Positions 22,061 through 33,709 of a DNA stretch of 64,000 nt are shown one piece after another (within the stretch, counting starts at the first letter, position 1; every line of letters begins with the position of its first letter). The translations under genes were made by a program, and so were the position numbers. Source of the stretch: Siphonodentalium dalli. Lineage: Eukaryota; Mollusca; Scaphopoda; Gadilida; Siphonodentaliidae. The notes under the pieces were generated by a model. It was not told where the DNA came from. It worked only from the letters and a program-made list of their open reading frames with translations, and did not search any database. The stretch is taken from positions 249,149,827 through 249,213,826 of the forward strand of contig CP136064.1 of the NCBI GenBank assembly GCA_032622095.1. The letters are read 5' to 3'.

Positions 22061-22548
22061 TTGAATTGCATCATTATCTCGAGTGTCTGAATAGATGGAA
22101 CAGGTGCAATTCTGGAAACATTTAAATCAGTAGTTGTACCACGCAGTATTGTACCTAATGTGCAATTTCCTCTCGCACGAGCCGTGTCAAGGGGCGTGGT
22201 TTTCCTGTCAGCCAAGGACTATTTTTTCACCAGAAAATGTTCGTAAACGTCTCATTTATCGAGATTTATCAGAATTTTTCATCTGTATAAATGTAATTTC
22301 TCCTTTGTATATTATAAATCTGTGTTTTAAGTTGGGTAATGGACTCGCGACTGGACATTCATAAACTAAATGGTCTCAGCCTATGTCCTGTAGCTCGTCC
22401 ATTGACCCTGACAAATATTTTACAATGAGAATGAAGGTCACATTTGCTGATAATTCATGGCGACTCAAGCCGATGCCAATTGTTCGCCGAGAAGTATTTA
22501 GATCACTTTAAAGTTCAAAAAACATTTCAATAGATTGTATTTAACAGG

Positions 22549-22808
22549 TTAACCCTTTCATGGTGGGAGCTGTGAAGGTGCAACATTAAAGATCCTGTGC
22601 CAGTACATTATATTATATATGCGAGTCTCCCACAGGGAGCCTTGCATATATAAGAGAATCCACTGGCGTACAATCAAGGTAAATATTGTTAGGCCAATGC
22701 ATTCTCTTATATATGTGAGGCTCCCTATGGGAGACTTGCATATATAAGAGAATGCATGGCACAGGGTTTTCTCAAAATTTCAGGAAGCTCCAGTCATGAA
22801 AAGGTTAA
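22549..22808 (-). mobile_element. family A1 double-hairpin MITE
   Basis: TTAA-flanked; starts CCCTTTCATGGTGGGAGCTG and ends CAGTCATGAAAAGG. Both hairpins are recognisable, with loops CTCCCACAGGGAG and CTCCCTATGGGAG. Confidence 0.8.
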
Positions 22809-22973
22809 GGGGGTTTTCTATCACATTTGAAAGCAGAAATATATGTGACAATGCCATTTACCCGGCCATACATGTAATTGGTGCAGTAAGTCAGAAATTC
22901 AAACATTACTGCAAAGTTGGCCATGACCACTGCCAATTGTCGCCCGCTATGCATTTATATATTATATTATAAT

Positions 22974-23046
22974 GTGGTTAAGTGCGATCCCCGTGGTTAA
23001 GTGCAGTCCCCGTGGTTAAGTGCGATCTCCATGGTTAAGTGCGCCA
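22974..23046. repeat. 19-bp tandem repeat, about 3.8 units
   Basis: The unit gtggttaagtgcgatcccc is repeated with one to three substitutions per copy. Confidence 0.85.
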
Positions 23047-24353
23047 GCATTTCAATGAATCCATTATGTTGAAAATGTACCTTTGCTTATGGAAAAATTT
23101 ACTATTTTGAAACATTTGCCATGGCTACTAATGATGAAACAAGCCATCTCCGCGCCACCGTAAATGGGACAGTCCAGTTTCATCGTCTCAAAAGGCAAGA
23201 TTTGAAATAGTGTGCCTGTCATTTGCAGAATGAGGTCCCCAAAGGATGAATTTAGTGATTACCTTATGGGAACCTCATTCTTCTGAGACCTCAACTGCTA
23301 TGATAAATCTAGGATCAGGTTGAAGTTCCCCAGTTGAAGTTGATGATGTTCACCCATTAGTCACCTCATTTATGCATTTTATCTTCTGCAATATTAGGGG
23401 ATATAGAAATTGAACAGAACGGAAAAAGTAACTATATGTTAAAGGCCCACTTAATTATCAAATCCCTCAGATCACATTATACAAAATATATGCCATATTA
23501 TATACCATTTGAAAGAGAAAGCTCCAAAACATTGAATATTTAACTTATTCAATGTAATAAACTGTGACCATGTTGTTTTTGTTGAAATAAAGACGTTCTG
23601 TGCTAAAGTTTCTGCACAAAGTATATTATTTTCAATGGAAGGGGAGAAACTCTATATATTTAGATATAGAGTTATTTCCCTTCCATTGAAAAATAAAGTG
23701 ATGTTTGAATTCTGTTGCATTCTTGGAGTCATAACGTCTATTTTCTATTACTCTATGGGCGCCTTCTGAGACACAGACGTTCTACATGGTGATGAATTAT
23801 AGTATTTTAATCACATTTTATGGCATAGATTGTTATTAAAGGATTGCTATCCTGATGAAACATAACAATCGCGTAGTAAATAAGCCGAGAAATAAATAAA
23901 TAATACCCCCACCGGTTGTCGGCCATCTCTGTCGCAAATCCTCATATGACGTCAAATGAGTAAACTAATTAAAAACACGGAATCGGAGTCGGAGTTAATT
24001 GTGTGACGTCATATGAGTGGCGATGGAAAATGCGGAATCGACATCAGCAAGCGAGTGTAATGGAATTCCTGCGGGGCATGTCAATAGCATTGTGTACACG
24101 TGGTGAATTGTCATCGCCCGGTGAGTTATCTTCACTTGTTATCTGTCATAAGTGCTGTTTGGAAAGTTATTGTTTTGGCAACAAAATATAGAAGGCCGAT
24201 TGAGCGGGGTAGATAACACTTTCGTGTAAAAAATAAAGCTTATAAAAACACGAGCCGACATGTGAACTCTATTCGGGTGCGTGTTCACGATGCTGTTTTA
24301 ATTTTCCATATATATGCCCCGAATGTCCCGTATTTACAATCATTCATTCGTGA

Positions 24354-24617
24354 CAATGCCAAATAAATGCAGTGTTTTCGGCTGTGGCCGGTATAGTGAC
24401 TCTCAATTAGGTATAATTCTGCATTTATTTTCCCTCCACTTCGAAAAAAAGGTGTTTTGAGCACAACGCGAATACACTTGGCCCCAACAGTGACTACGAC
24501 GACAACTCAGAAGAGACGCAACCCCACATTAAACAAACGGACCACCGACGAGAATGCCATCCCCAAGAAAACGTCAGTTGTGAGTATATCCAATCGAACC
24601 TATCGCTAAAAAGCGAA
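24354..24617 (+). pseudogene. THAP-like N-terminal fragment, frameshifted
   Basis: An ATG at 24,354 gives MPNKCSVFGCGRYSDSQLG, then ILHLF. This resembles the start of a THAP zinc finger (M-P-x2-C-x4-C, later a G-x3-H-x-F stretch). The frame stops at TGA about 35 residues in, after a run of seven A. Reading resumes one base over as an acidic, His-rich stretch (NSDYDDNSEETQPHIK) that stops before 24,650. A donor-like gtataa also follows Ser-Gln-Leu. The Trp and the distal Cys/His pair of THAP are not visible, so the call is tentative. It would fit a Kolobok transposase relic. Confidence 0.4.
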
Positions 24618-25548
24618 TACAAATACCAAATAAAGAGTGTTTAATTTGACGAGTCAGTCATGGTTAGAATACATACAATTAAAGTGGGGAGTATGTTGAT
24701 GAAAAATTTAGTAAAGTATTCACGATGACAACTATTCTAAGTCGAGTCCCAATTTTCCTTCACCATGACTCAATAAAGAGTGTTCCATGTTAAGCGTATT
24801 CCTAATATGGTGCGAATAAAAAGAGTTTAATAAACCGGAAATTGCTATGACTTTGACGGATATATAAAGCATGTATATCGCAAGTTCGTGTACATATATT
24901 TACGTGTATTGGTGTAATCAGTAAATAATCACGATGACAACTGTTTTAAGTCGAGTCCCCATGTTCCTTTACCATGACTCAATAAAGAGCGTTCACTGTT
25001 AAGCCTATTCCCGATATGTTGTGAATAAAGAGCGCTTGTACATGTGATTACATATTAAACCGGATTATTATCCCTCCTTCAAAAAGTGTTACATATAATT
25101 GGATGTTTAAACGAACCACGGCGAACGTTTATATATTTTATAATCCTATTGTTATGCGCGATTGACACAAAGAGGTCGATTTATGATCTGGATATTCAAT
25201 AGACCGCGTCGCTAGAGTGCTAATTTTATAGGCCACTAACCATACATAGACGCAGCAATTTTTTTCATCAATGACAGTCGGCAAGATATTGCTAATGAAT
25301 GGCTTTATTATAATTTATTAAATCCGACAGCAATAAACCAATTTTTTTTAAAACAGCGTTACGATAAATTAAAACAAAACGCTCTTTATTGCCACACGAC
25401 TAAGGGCATCTGGAAATTGTTTACGAGATGATAATTGTCTAATAACTGTGCAAGTCTTCGCATATATATGCAATCTTTATATGAGTATATAATATAACTT
25501 GGACTATTCCGGTAACGATAAAAAAAAGATAAACACGAGCACGTGTTT

Positions 25549-28500
25549 ATAATAATAATAATAATAATATTTGTATAGCGCTTATCCCCAATAAGCGGGC
25601 CCTAAGCGCTTGACATAAACATAAACAAGAAATATAAATATACACAATATCAAAGTCACTTTCTGAAATGCCGCGCAAACAAGTAAGTTTTCAATGACCT
25701 TTTTAAAGTTGTCAAGAGATGGTGACTCTTTTATGTTCAATGGCAGAGGATTCCATGCATTTGCGCATGTTACTTTGAAAGATCGGTAGCCAACCGTGAT
25801 CAAATTAGCACCAGATGGTGTCAAAAGAAGTTTGTCCTCTGAACGAAGTGATCGGTGTGGGACATACGGAACAAGGATATCACTGAAGTATGCTGGAAGA
25901 GATTTTGGGTCATGGGTTGCTTGATATGCATATGTAACAAGTTTATAAATAATCCTATCTGTCACAGGTAGCCAATGTAGTTCTTGCAACATTTCATCTG
26001 TGTCGTCAGATCTTTTACGACACAGAACTATCCTTGCAGTAGTGTTGCAGACGCTGAAGCCTGGTAATTTGGATAGATGGTATACCAGCCAAAAGAGAGT
26101 TGCAATAGTCAAGTCGACTGAGAATCAGATATGAAGCAAGTTTTTTAGCTGAGTCAGTGTTTATGTATTTCCTCATTTGACCCAGTTTTCGAAGTTCAAT
26201 GTATATTGTCTTGCATATCTGGCTAATATGTGATATCATAGAGAGTGATCTATCCAAAAATACACCAAGGTTCTTCGTGCTATCTGAGAAATAAACTTGG
26301 TTACCATCAGTAGTCATAACATCTATGCCCACCTTTTCTATGTATGACGGCTTAGACACCCACATTACTTCAGTTTTGTCACTATTTAATTTTAGTTAAT
26401 TAGCCAACATCCACGATTTCACAGAACCGATGCAGTTTTCCATTACAGTGAGAAGAAAATAGGGGTTATCACCAGAAATGTAAAGCTGTGTATCATCAGC
26501 ATACATGTGCGCAGAGACACTGTGTCGCCTGATGATCTCACCAAGTGGTTTGGTGTAGATTAAGTACAAGACAGGCCCCAGGACAGATCCCAGAGGGACT
26601 CCATATTGCAGATGAAAGGTTTTGGAAAACGCACTGCCAATTTGAATCCTCTGAACACGATTAGAGAGATATGAATCGAACCACTTGAGCGCGCTGTCAG
26701 ATATCCCAAAAGAAATTTCCAATCGCTTCAACAGTATTTCGTGATCAAGAGTATCGAAAGCTGCGCCATTGTCAAGCAGGGATACTAGTGAAAACTTGTT
26801 ATCATCACTGGCAAAAAGAAGGTCTGAAGTGATACACAACAATGCAGTTTCAGTACTGTGACCAGGTTTGTACGCTGACTTAAATTTTTCCAGAAGCAAA
26901 TGTTTCTCCATATGATTTCTCAGTTGTTTGAGGACAGCTTTTTCTAACAGCTTCGAGACGAATTGAAGGTTTGAGATGGGCCTATAGTTCTTTAGCAAGT
27001 CGTCATCCAGAGAATTATTTTTAATCAGGGGAATCACAACGGCCTCCTTAAAACAGTCAGGAACAACACCTTCAGACAAAGACCAATTTATGAGCTTTGT
27101 GAGTGGTTCTAATATAAAATCGATATGTTCCACCAGTAAAGAAGTTGGAATGGGATCCAAAACACATGTTTTTGAAGTGGATGATAAAATAAGTTCCTTG
27201 ACCTCATCACATGTAAGCTTGCAGAACGAACTAAGACTGTCACCAACAAACGGTTTGAACTCTGCTTCAGTATTTGATACATCTAGCTGGTAACGCAGGT
27301 TTGCAATTTTGTCATGGAAATATTCACCAAAAGCATCCGGTAATTCACTTTCTTTAACATTAGTAGGAAGAATTGGTACTTTTTTCTTACCACTTAGTTC
27401 GTTGGTTATGGAATAGATGACTTTTGTTGATTTAGCATTCACGATTTTAGAGTTATAATATTCCGAACGGGCAGATCTAGTCATTTGATTCAAACGGTTG
27501 TTCTTTTCAACATAGATTTGACGATCAACTGTTAGACCGGATTTTCGCCATCTCCTCTCAGCATGCCGCTTATCAGCTTTGGCACTCTTTATTTCATCAT
27601 TGAACCACGGGGTAGATGGACGACATCTAATTTTGCGTGTGACTAAAGGCGCATGACCATCCAGTAAAGCACGTAGATTAATGAACCACTGAAGAGGGGA
27701 TTTCCTTGGATGGGTGCATAAACTAGAAACTAGATCACCGGAAAATTTAACACTGTCGATGGACTTTAAATCTCGAGAGGTAGTGGTTCGTTTAAGTGAT
27801 ATGGGACATACAATGTCTGTTTTGAGAGTGACCAAGAAGTGGTCAGATAAATCGATGTCCTGCACCGTGAGGTTTATGGGTTGAGGGTCAGTTTTGCGAA
27901 CAATCACCCAGTCCAAAATATGGTTTTGTCGGTGCGTAGGTACGGATACAAGTTGTTTCATGCCCGAATCATCAATTAAAGTTTTTATGGCGTTAACGTC
28001 ACTGTCAGTTGTCGAATCAAAATGGAAATTGAAGTCGCCGAGAATAAACAATTGTCTTTGATGTCCAACGTAACTATCCAAGAGTGTTGTGAACTCAGTT
28101 AAGAACATCGAATGTTTTAGTTTATTTCTTTTATTAGGTGGTGGTCGGTACAGACAGAGGAGAGTTACAGATCGACCGGATGATCTGACAACGAATTCAC
28201 AGAGTTCAAATGATTTGAATTTCGAGATGGTGGTGAATTTGACTATGAGGGTCTCCGAGAAAATTAACACAATGCCTCCGCCGCGTCCGGTCTTTCGAGC
28301 TGAAGAGAACAGCTTATAACCCGGAGGAGTTATTTCCTGCATTATCAGTTCATCTCCAGATGAACTTAGCCAAGATTCCGTTATGAATATCAGGTCGAAT
28401 TTACAAACCACGAAGTTATAAATTTCCGCCGTCTTATTCCTAACAGAACGAGCATTGAAATAAGCCATGGAAAGACAATTTTCATTTTGATGTTGATGCA

Positions 28501-28573
28501 GGTTAATCAAATTTTCCGAAATGGATGAGCGGAATTTATAATCAGAACAATATATATAGATAACTGTGCACAA
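25549..28573 (-). pseudogene. CR1/L2-like LINE: endonuclease plus reverse transcriptase, inactivated
   Basis: On the minus strand an open frame runs from 28,573 to 26,396 (725 codons). The endonuclease shows TESWL, GDFNFH and SDHFLV. The reverse transcriptase shows NYRPISNL, GHSTETALL, the motif-A Asp in LLDNGAAFDTLDH and the catalytic YADDTQLY. GVPLGSVLGP carries Leu where Gln is usual. A TAA at 26,396-26,398 replaces a Lys codon after WMLAN; the frame continues as LKLNSDKTEVMWVS. A single-base deletion near 26,046 then shifts the frame into NTTARIVLCRKR, and coding ends at 25,582. The 3' tail is a (TAA)n run at 25,549-25,570. No ORF1 is seen beyond 28,573, so it is 5'-truncated. Confidence 0.9.
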
Positions 28574-29379
28574 AATCGAAATAATATACGATAATTTATT
28601 ATTACATCGTGGTAGAATATACTTATTAATATACCAAAGTCTTCATCTGTGATTTCTTTTGCGAGAACAGTTGTAGACCAGGTCCGACGTAATATACGGG
28701 CATGGCTTTATAATAACAACACATCGCGATACATATAATAATAACACGATAAAGACGTTTAATTACGAGGACTGCGATGTATATCGGCGAAGTTTTGCAT
28801 TCGCAGTGTTCTCACATAACGCGACAAACTTCAAAAGCCGCGATCGAATTCATGATCGATTTGCGCACGCAAACTTTATATACCACCGTTGCGTATCTAT
28901 GCGCTGTCATTGAGTTGTGCTATGCTTCTGTTTACATGCGACAATCATGTGATCGGGCCGATGATCACATGACTTCGTCTACAACACAAAATCTTCGGCT
29001 AACTTCGGAATTTTTTTTAATCGTTATAAAATAACGATTGGTGGCCGAATATTCGATTATATGCGCCTAATGGACATTTTATATATATATTATCGGTATA
29101 TTGAAAGAAAATATATATATTTTTCAGGATCATATTCCTTTAAAACTGTATATCAAGCACTATAAGAAAATAATCAGTGAATTGAAAATTAAGTGGGCCT
29201 TTAATTTGAGACCATAGATACTTCCCAGAAGAAAAGGCCAAAGCAGAATGAGGTCCCCAGAGGGTGAATTTAGTGATGCTAGCCCACTGTGTGGGGTAGG
29301 GTCACTAAATTCACCTCTGGGGACCTCATTCTGCAAATGACAGACACACTATTTCAAGTCTTGTCAAAAGGGCAGGCTA

Positions 29380-29449
29380 AGGGTCTGTTATATGGAATAT
29401 GTTGTATATAATGTGATCTGGTGATTTGAAAATTAAGTGGGGCTTTAAG
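29380..29449 (+). repeat. right-end fragment of another copy of the TTAA/AGG element
   Basis: The inverse of this segment reads TTAAAGCCCCACTTAATT, then TCAAATCACCAGATCACATT. It matches the left end of the element at 23,443 over about 65 bp. It lies outside the family B duplication, so it is an older fragment into which family B inserted. Confidence 0.65.
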
Positions 29450-29694
29450 GTCGAACGATACCATGATTGAGTAGAATCTCTTCTCACTCATCTGATAGCC
29501 ATTTCTATCATCAATGGTTGTTAGTCAACTATCAAATGCTTACTAATATATAACCAACAGTAAAAATATTGCATCACAAAGTGTACAATATCGTGTTAGC
29601 AATATGATTGAGAATTCAACCATAATTGGTACACATGAGTGGTTGAAGGTGACTGCACCTGTCGCCTCTAGTTCAATCATAAGACATGGCTTTT

Positions 29695-30077
29695 TGCCAT
29701 GGGGATATAACCTTGGCCTTGTAAGTATGTGCATTCCCTTATATATGTGAGGTTCCCTATGGGAGACTTGCATATATAAGAGAACGCACTAGCATAGGAT
29801 CTTTGACTCTTTCAGGAAGGAGCCATGCTGGTGCAGCATTAAGGATCATGTGCCAGTGCATTCTCTTATATATGCGAGTCTCCCATAGGAAGCCTCACAT
29901 ACATATAAAAGAATGCACTGGCTTACAAGGTCAAGGCAAATATTGTTTGGCCAATGTATTCTCTTATAAATACAAGGCTCCTTATGGGAGCAAAAGGGTT
30001 TTCGCAAAATTTCAGAAAGCTCCAATCATGGAAGGGTTAATGCTGCACCAGCGCAGCTTTCGTCATGAGAGGGTTAT
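29695..30077. mobile_element. cluster of at least two family A1 copies, rearranged
   Basis: Hairpins at about 29,730-29,790, 29,850-29,920 and 29,950-29,990 are separated by A1 end blocks (gctggtgcagcattaagg, agctccaatcatgg). A further partial end is at 30,040-30,077. One copy appears inserted into, or recombined with, another. Confidence 0.65.
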
Positions 30078-30420
30078 AGTTTGGTGTTGAGACGAGACAT
30101 ACAGCTGATCATCAGTGGCTTTAATAGGACTGTACCAATAATTTGTTACAAAAAACACAATATAATAATTACTTATCACACAAAAATCATACAATGTAAA
30201 TAACTGTAAAATGAATACTGTATATATAAATAATACTTCATTTAGGCCACAGTTGTGACCAAATTTTATAATACTTGAGACATAGAGACTGCATAGTTTG
30301 TTGTACCCAAATTAATACTGGTTATACAAATTGAAATATCACTAACAGCGAGGGAGTTTATAACAGGATTTATTTCTGATTTAATACCAGCCAACTGATA
30401 ACATACCCCAGAGGCGGCAT

Positions 30421-30692
30421 CAAAATATGGTGCTGGTCATCTGCAGAATGAGGTCCCCAGAAGGTAAATTTAGTGACGCTACCCTGCACACCAGGCTAGC
30501 ATCACTAAATGTATCCTCTGGGGACTCCATTCTGCATGGCATTATCTGCTATGGGAGACTTAAGACTCAGATTTAAGTTCCCAGATGGTGAATATTGTGA
30601 TGTGCACCCATTGGGCACCTCGATTGTGCAAAGTGTCGTCTGCCAATTTGGGGATACGGAGAAACTAAACTAATGACCAGCACCATATTTTG
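30421..30692 (+). mobile_element. family B relative with CAAAATATGGTGCTGG ends
   Basis: The first family B hairpin and long-form centre are present (gaatattgtgatgtgcaccc). The ends are CAAAATATGGTGCTGGTCAT and its inverse instead of CAAGCC. The second hairpin is missing. A clean duplication was not found. Confidence 0.6.
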
Positions 30693-30809
30693 AGGCTGGC
30701 CCCAGAGGCTTTTAAAATGCATTTCAAATTATGATTATTCAGCAACAAATGAAGATGACAGTGATGAAGCCACAAATAAAAGATTGCTAGATCTTCTTCC
30801 AATTTTTGT

Positions 30810-31058
30810 TTAACCTTTTCACGATGGGAGCTGCTCTGGTGCAGCATTAATGAACCTGTGCCAGTGCATTCTCTTATATAAGCAAGTCTCCCATATACAA
30901 GAGAATGCACTGGCTTACAAGATTAAGGTAAATATTGTTAGGCCAATGCATTCTCTTATATATGTGAGGCGCCCTATGGGCGAATTGCATATATAAGAGA
31001 ATGCATTGGCACAGGGTTTTCGCAAAAATTCAGGAAGCTCCAGTCATCAAAGGGTTAA
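30810..31058 (-). mobile_element. family A1 double-hairpin MITE
   Basis: TTAA-flanked. The first hairpin has lost part of its right loop; the second is intact with inner pair CGCCC/GGGCG. Confidence 0.8.
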
Positions 31059-31100
31059 AGTGGAGTGAGTGCACAAATTTTTTGTGATAATGTCAATATG

Positions 31101-31322
31101 ACATGAGCTGTGCTAGTGCAGCATTAAAATTTTTGTACCAGTGCATTCTCTTATATATGTGAGTGGGAAACTCGCATATATAAGAGAATACACTGGAAAA
31201 CAAGGTAAATATTGTTAGGCCAAGGTATTCTCTTATATATGGAGGCTCCCTTATATATGGAGGGAAACTCGCATATATAAGAGAATGCATTGGCACATTT
31301 CAGGAAGGTCCAGTCATGGACG
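31101..31322 (-). mobile_element. family A1 MITE without clear termini
   Basis: It contains gagctgtgctagtgcagc, two shortened hairpins with loops reduced to GAGTGGGAAACTC-like sequence, and ends ggtccagtcatgg. Both CCCTTT ends are missing. Confidence 0.6.
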
Positions 31323-31387
31323 TTGTGAATAAATTACTTGATATTAAGGAATGTGAACTGATAGGATAGCAGAATCATGTTTGATTT

Positions 31388-31637
31388 TTAACCCTTTGAT
31401 GACTGGGGCATCCTGGATTTTTATGAAAACCCTGTGCCAATGCATTCTTTTATATAGGCGAGTCGACCATATATAAGAGAATGCATTGGCCTAACAATAT
31501 TTACCTTGATCTTGTAAGCCAGTGCATTCTCTTATATATGTGAGGCAACCTATTGTTGACTCGCATAGATAAAGAGAATGCACTGGCACAGGATCTTTAA
31601 TGCTGCACCAGCACAGCTCCTATCGTGAAAGGGTTAA
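31388..31637 (+). mobile_element. family A1 double-hairpin MITE
   Basis: TTAA-flanked; left end CCCTTTGATGACTGGGG, right end TCGTGAAAGGG. The first hairpin loop is deleted to gtcgaccat. The second keeps a GCAACC/TGTTG inner pair with an asymmetry. Confidence 0.8.
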
Positions 31638-31985
31638 TATACATAACATGATCTAATCTATTGAGGTCGGTCCAGATTAATAATAAACTGCGGAATTTAG
31701 AGTAAATAGATAAATAACATTTTTCACTGTGAACCTTTAAATATGGGGTAGGTGGGGAAGAAAACATAGCAATCATTTTATTTTAGCCTAAAGCCAGACA
31801 ATCTGATTGAACACCCTTTTTTCCAGTTTTCATTGTCAATATTAAAACCTTTGAACCCGGGAAGCCTTACTTCAAGTGCCATGGAAATTGTTATATTCAT
31901 AAAATTAATGTTTTCATGGCAAGCCTACTGTTTTTGGGACAGATTTTATAACATCAAATTAGACTGAATTAATTTTATAGGTTAA

Positions 31986-32321
31986 AGGGGTACTGTACAC
32001 TAAATTTGACCATTTATGGGACCATCTCCTTTTATACTTAACATAATACATGCAACAAATGAATGAAATTGAGCCATGTATTAGTGCAAAATACACTCAA
32101 GTTCTCTATGAATGATGAAAACAACATGGTATTTTTAATGAAAATGAATTTATGACTCCAGTCATAAATTCATTTTCATTATAATTACCATATTGTTTGC
32201 ATCGTTCATCAAGTCAATGCGTGTATTTTACTCTCATCCATGGCTCGCTCAAATTCATTCATTTGTTGCATATATTTTGTTGCAGAGTATAAAATGGCGG
32301 GATTTAGGTTACAGTCCCCCT
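31986..32321 (+). mobile_element. TTAA-AGGGG MITE with internal hairpin
   Basis: TTAA at 31,982-31,985 and 32,322-32,325 flanks AGGGGTACTGTA and TACAGTCCCCCT-like ends. A central hairpin with arms of about 27 nt (aatgaaaatgaatttatga) is centred near 32,157. The AGG-type end places it with family G and the 23,443 element rather than with the CCCTTT group. Confidence 0.7.
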
Positions 32322-32854
32322 TTAAAAACTTATTTAAAACTCAATAATATACATGTAACAGTGAAATGCCAAAAAACTTGAAACAGGTGTAACTCAAGGA
32401 AAGAGTGAAAAATGAACATAATGGTAAATTTACAAAGCAGTTCCTAAGATACCCTTTTTCAAAAATAATTACCCAAAATGAGACAAACGAAACAATACTT
32501 AACAAAATATAAACGTATATATACATAACAGACATATTTACACAGCCATAAAAATATTTTGGGCTGTAAACATGCTAATCGGAAATATGTATAAAATGTT
32601 CTTTGGTTAATTTGTAGTTTATCACAGATAGTTTACAGCAGTAGAAAAACTGCAGAAATAAAAATAACTTGGTGACCTCTTCACGGTTATCATCCCCCAA
32701 CACATGAACCAAGATGTGCGGGGCATGATAAAAAAAAAACCCACTAGTTAATCGAAAAAATCAGCCATCAGCCAATCATAGCCGATCAGATAATAATCCG
32801 ACCTCGCTGTTAAAAAAAAATCTGTTTAAATTTCTAAGAGTACTATGCTAGCAT

Positions 32855-33105
32855 TTAACCCTTCCATGACTGGAGCTTCCTGAAATTTTGCGAAAACCCT
32901 GTGCCAATGTATGCGAATCTCCCATAGGGAGCCTCGCATATATAAGAAAATATATTGGCCTAACAATATTTACCTTGACCCTGTAAGCCAGTGCATTCTC
33001 TTATATAAGCGAGGCTCCCAATGGGAGTCTCGCATATAGAAGAGAATGCACTGGCACAGGATCTTTAATGCTGCACTAGTGCATCTCCCGTCATGAAAGG
33101 GTTAA
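32855..33105 (+). mobile_element. family A1 double-hairpin MITE
   Basis: TTAA-flanked; left end CCCTTCCATGACTGGAGC, right end CGTCATGAAAGGG. The left arm of hairpin 1 is shortened. Hairpin 2 keeps CTCCCAATGGGAG. Confidence 0.8.
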
Positions 33106-33161
33106 TAAACATACACCCTACAGCTGGCAAATTGAATGCAAAAACAGTGGCGACGGTGTAA

Positions 33162-33428
33162 ATGAAGTTATTGTCATCATTCACATGGTCAGATATAGAG
33201 GATCTACAACCGAGCCTTTGGCGAGGTCCAGACCTAATTTACTGGACAAGTTTTGTAAATTCCACTATAAACTGGGGACGAGTTGTAGATTCTATTTATT
33301 ACATGATCCAAAACCTAGGCAAAACATACTTAAATCAACAAATGGGACGCGAAACTAACATCAGCTTCTGTAAGGCATGCGATGACGTTTCACGTAACAA
33401 TGCGTTGTTTGCCCGCGTAAAGAAATAG
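33162..33428 (+). other. unrecognised open frame of 88 codons
   Basis: It has a low-bias composition with several Trp residues (SLWRGPDLIYW, STINWG). There is no recognised domain, signal peptide or convincing splice sites around it. It lies between MITEs in the intergenic spacer and is more likely a chance or repeat-derived frame than a gene. Confidence 0.15.
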
Positions 33429-33611
33429 TCCCAGATAAATGAAGACTAGTTGGTGTATTTAATGGCGTATATCTAATGACATAACTTTTCAAACTCTTCA
33501 TTCATTATACATGTAGTTTGTTCGAAAAATATTGGAAGCCAAAGTATCTTGAGACATAGCTTACGGACTGTAAACAGATGACAAACGGGTCACCTGGAAC
33601 TATTTCCTGGT

Positions 33612-33705
33612 AACCCTTTTAGTGCCAGGGGCTCGCATATATAAGAGAATGCATTGGCACAGGGTATATGGGTCGATACAAAAATTGGACCTGGCACTCA
33701 AAGGG
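33612..33705 (+). mobile_element. family A3 MITE, internally deleted
   Basis: It starts CCCTTTTAGTGCCAGG and ends CCTGGCACTCAAAGGG before TTAA at 33,706. One hairpin arm with the GGCACAGGG border remains. It is a deletion derivative of the 480-bp copy at 37,428. Confidence 0.7.
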
Positions 33706-33709
33706 TTAA

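Larger units (their letters stand above)
23443..29200 (+). mobile_element. large TTAA-flanked DNA transposon, Kolobok-like, non-autonomous or decayed
   Basis: TTAA at 23,439-23,442 and 29,201-29,204 flanks inverted ends AGGCCCACTTAATT and AATTAAGTGGGCCT. Similarity continues inward for about 25 bp. Near the left end lies a strong hairpin (23,627-23,697, tttcaatggaaggg). A THAP-like frame starts at 24,354. TTAA duplication together with a THAP DNA-binding domain is the known signature of the Kolobok superfamily. About 3 kb of the 5.76 kb is a LINE inserted on the opposite strand. The remainder is too short and too broken to encode a transposase core, and none was seen. Confidence 0.65.
23196..29363 (+). 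mobile_element. family B MITE split by a later insertion (8-bp duplication TCAAAAGG)
   Basis: TCAAAAGG at 23,188-23,195 and 29,364-29,371 flanks CAAGATTTGAAATAGTG and its inverse-like partner ACTATTTCAAGTCTTG. The left part (23,196-23,438) and right part (29,205-29,363) make one long-form family B element once the TTAA element at 23,443-29,200 is removed. The copy at 12,896 shows the uninterrupted middle (as inverse: accaatgttaatttgag). Confidence 0.85.

Noticed and set aside
27090-28319. Plus-strand frames within the LINE
   Set aside because: They are antisense shadows of the endonuclease/reverse-transcriptase frame.
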